6,046 nt of DNA from Desulfotomaculum sp. (lineage in GTDB: Bacteria > Bacillota > Desulfotomaculia > Desulfotomaculales > Nap2-2B). This document shows, piece after piece, positions 5,997 to 6,046 of this stretch. The notes under the pieces were generated by a model. That model did not search any database and was not told the DNA's origin. It worked only from the letters and a program-made list of their open reading frames with translations. The DNA is taken from the NCBI GenBank assembly GCA_003445555.1, contig DMDI01000110.1:1-6046 (forward strand), in the 5' to 3' direction. A program made the position numbers and the translations under genes. The stretch's first letter is position 1. The number at the start of each line of letters is the position of its first letter.

Positions 5997-6046
5997 TGGG
6001 AACAATTACTATATGAAGCGAAGAAATCTTATCCGTCATGCAGAAA
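5962..6046. repeat. 29-base inverted repeat joining two hicA 5' ends at the window edge
   Basis: The arms are 5962-5990 and 6018-6046, separated by a 27-base spacer. They match as reverse complements over 23 bases, then one mismatch (5985 against 6023), then 5 more matches. Beyond that the two ATG triplets (5994-5996 minus, 6013-6015 plus) nearly align, with a one-base length difference. Both arms encode the same HicA N-terminal segment, NLIRHAE. The second arm reaches the last base, so the true repeat may be longer. Confidence 0.85.
6013..6046 (+). CDS. hicA: 5' end of a second hicA copy, divergent from the first (partial)
   Basis: Eleven codons plus one base are visible, reading MKRRNLIRHAE from ATG at 6013-6015. 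MKRR(D/N)LI is the classic opening of this HicA subgroup, so this copy has the start that the minus-strand copy lacks. Upstream is only a weak purine run, GGGAA at 5998-6002, about 10 bases before the ATG. The gene runs off the window, so whether a full toxin and a hicB follow cannot be seen. It is either a real second copy, head to head with the first, or a fold-back artefact at a contig end. Confidence 0.5.
   Translation, partial: MKRRNLIRHAE

Noticed and set aside
5729..6016. Plus-strand open frame of 95 codons across the hicA and hairpin region
   Set aside because: It runs antisense through the clear HicA reading frame and the hairpin, and its translation resembles no family; HicA similarity on the minus strand explains the region better.

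Overview
The window reads as a chromosomal segment of a Gram-positive, low-to-mid-GC bacterium, most likely a Clostridia member close to the Desulfotomaculum/Pelotomaculum type. The reasons are the dxs-tlyA (yqxC) pair, frequent TTG and GTG starts behind purine-rich ribosome binding sites, and BatA-like von Willebrand factor A (VWA) proteins. This placement is inference from gene style and order, not a database result. Every gene that can be supported is on the minus strand, except a 34-base fragment at the extreme right edge.

In transcription order (right to left) the minus strand holds: a short hicA-type toxin gene with a damaged 5' end (5810-5996); a bulged hairpin resembling the core of an integron attC site (5770-5803); a 182-residue multi-pass membrane protein of unknown function (5199-5747); dxs, the first enzyme of the MEP isoprenoid pathway (3235-5154); tlyA, an S4-domain rRNA 2'-O-methyltransferase (2421-3269, overlapping dxs by 35 bases); a 120-base gap; a 612-residue membrane-anchored VWA protein (462-2300); and the first 157 codons of a second membrane-anchored VWA protein (1-472, overlapping the first by 11 bases and running off the window).

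The membrane gene, dxs and tlyA are packed tightly enough to be co-transcribed. The two VWA genes form a second translationally coupled pair. In many Firmicutes tlyA is followed by argR and recN; here the VWA pair comes next, so a rearrangement or lineage-specific arrangement seems to begin at about 2420.

The right 240 bases are the unusual part. A clear HicA reading frame lies on the minus strand without a matching start codon or any hicB. A second hicA 5' end starts on the plus strand only 16 bases away, giving a 29-base inverted repeat that reaches the last base of the window. This could be a real head-to-head duplication, a cassette-like mobile unit or a fold-back assembly artefact. No RNA genes, CRISPR arrays, complete insertion sequences or clear intrinsic terminators were seen. 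I did not find a convincing new multi-gene system; the hicA/hairpin/inverted-repeat edge is the most interesting lead.
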